Positions 15,040 through 15,875 of a DNA stretch of 15,875 nt are shown piece after piece. A model generated the notes under the pieces. It made no database searches, was not told the DNA's origin, and worked only from the letters and a program-made list of their open reading frames with translations. The stretch's first letter is position 1, and each line of letters starts with the position of its first letter. Origin of the DNA: Chitinophagaceae bacterium (GTDB lineage: Bacteria; Bacteroidota; Bacteroidia; Chitinophagales; Chitinophagaceae); assembly GCA_947378615.1 (NCBI GenBank), contig CANCKV010000016.1:1-15875 (forward strand). Reading direction: 5' to 3'. The position numbers were made by a program, and so were the translations under genes.

Positions 15040-15756
15040 TTAGTTGTGAACGTGCAGTCCACATTCTTTCTTATCTGCATCTTCCCACCACCATCTACCT
15101 GCACGAAAATCTTCCCCTTCTCTAATTGCACGGGTACATGGTAAACAACCTATACTGACAAATCCTCTGTCATGCAATGGATTGTAAGGGATGTTATGTT
15201 TGGTAATTTCTGCCTTGACTTCAACTGTAGATAGATGTAATAGAGGATGGTATTTTATCACTTGATTACTTTCATCCCATTCAAGGTACTCTAAATTCTG
15301 TCTGTCAGGCGAATGTTCTGCCCTAAGTCCTGTTACCCAAATTGCATTTCCTTTCAAAGCCCTTTTCAGCGGTTCTACTTTTCTAATAAAACAACAAGCC
15401 TTTCTATTTTCTACGCTTTCATAGAAAGCATTAGGCCCTTTTTCGGTCACAAAAGACTCTAAAGCTGCATGTTGAGGGTAATAAGGAATGATATGTGTGT
15501 TGTAACGCTCATTAGTGCTTACCCAAACACTGTAGGTTTCTGAAAATAAACGTCCTGTATCAAGCGTAAAAATGCTGATAGGCAATTGATTGGACAAGAT
15601 CTCGTGAGAAATCAATTGATCTTCAAAACTAAAACTAGATGAAAAGGTGACTTTACCTGCAAATGTCGCAGCAAAAAAACTTAGTGAATCCTTTATTGAT
15701 AAACTAGCTATCTTATTTAACAATTCAGGAATTATTTCTTTATTCAAAGGGGTCAT
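15040..15756 (-). CDS. cysH: Assimilatory APS reductase (4Fe-4S CysH)
   Basis: The 238-residue protein belongs to the PAPS/APS reductase family, reducing activated sulfate to sulfite with thioredoxin or glutaredoxin as electron donor. Visible motifs are FSSSFSFEDQ (38-47), which is the substrate loop, then LDTGRLFSETY (65-75), TGLRAEHSPDRQ (142-153), a CC pair (121-122) and a CxxC (204-207) for a 4Fe-4S cluster, and ECGLH with catalytic Cys232. The two Cys pairs mark the APS-using bacterial type rather than the cluster-free PAPS reductase of enteric bacteria. That agrees with cysD/cysN nearby and no cysC seen. It is the first gene of the set in this window; partners such as sulfite reductase may lie to the right, outside the window. 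Confidence 0.95.
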   Translation of the reverse strand: MTPLNKEIIPELLNKIASLSIKDSLSFFAATFAGKVTFSSSFSFEDQLISHEILSNQLPISIFTLDTGRLFSETYSVWVSTNERYNTHIIPYYPQHAALESFVTEKGPNAFYESVENRKACCFIRKVEPLKRALKGNAIWVTGLRAEHSPDRQNLEYLEWDESNQVIKYHPLLHLSTVEVKAEITKHNIPYNPLHDRGFVSIGCLPCTRAIREGEDFRAGRWWWEDADKKECGLHVHN

Positions 15757-15811
15757 ACTATTTATTGATAACTCAATTAATTTCGTTGTTTTACTATTAA
15801 TTAGGCCAAAA

Positions 15812-15875
15812 AAGACAGTCTATTTCTAAAATATATTTATCAATTTATATAAAAAAATATACACTTAACTGTCTT
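15812..15875 (-). terminator. Possible terminator or leader hairpin upstream of cysH (touches window edge)
   Basis: In the minus-strand direction AAGACAGT (15875-15868) pairs exactly with ACTGTCTT (15819-15812), followed by four more T. The loop is 48 nt and very AT-rich. This could end a gene lying right of the window, or form part of the cysH leader. The stem may continue past the edge, which cannot be seen. The long loop keeps confidence low. Confidence 0.35.

Overview
The window is AT-rich DNA from a member of the Bacteroidota, most likely the Chitinophagales/Sphingobacteriales side of the phylum. The evidence is a gliding-motility/type 9 secretion (T9SS) cargo with a type B C-terminal domain, a PorP/SprF-like protein, a PorE-like OmpA protein, lipoproteins with a Lys-Lys after the lipid Cys, and A/T-rich start regions without clear Shine-Dalgarno sequences. 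No rRNA, tRNA, CRISPR array, transposase or phage gene was seen.

Layout: (1) 1-302, minus strand: the first 100 codons of an L-rhamnose/H+ symporter (RhaT), cut by the window edge. (2) 303-1832: a gene-poor 1.5 kb stretch holding a degenerate direct repeat, a cluster of TTCGA-type inverted repeats, a striking array of about 19 degenerate 21-bp tandem units (1287-1684) and a terminator. (3) 1833-8366, minus strand: a T9SS trio read from right to left. It encodes a 1131-residue secreted repeat protein with a type B sorting domain, a PorP/SprF-like outer-membrane protein whose start lies 1 bp after the cargo stop, and a PorE-like TPR/propeller/OmpA protein. A terminator follows. (4) 8658-12504, plus strand: four exported proteins that look like a metal-handling cassette. 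They are a small Cys-rich protein, an MbnP-family lipoprotein, a di-haem MauG/MbnH-like lipoprotein peroxidase, and a predicted beta-barrel whose mature end begins CDICGCG. (5) 12638-12687: a bidirectional terminator. (6) 12711-15756, minus strand: cysH-cysD-cysN, the sulfate assimilation genes.

How the genes work together: the trio fits the known pairing of type B CTD cargo with a dedicated SprF-like partner, here with an OmpA-type peptidoglycan anchor. The MbnP/MbnH pair fits the known chemistry in which a di-haem enzyme oxidises a Trp of MbnP to build a copper site; the two flanking genes may extend this to the outer membrane. CysD/CysN make adenosine 5'-phosphosulfate (APS) from sulfate, and the 4Fe-4S CysH can reduce APS directly, which agrees with no cysC being seen here.

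The intergenic DNA is notable. Five gaps between 10.2 and 15.04 kb carry 7-bp periodic repeats, and the large left gap carries a separate 21-bp periodic array. These are the parts least explained by known genes.
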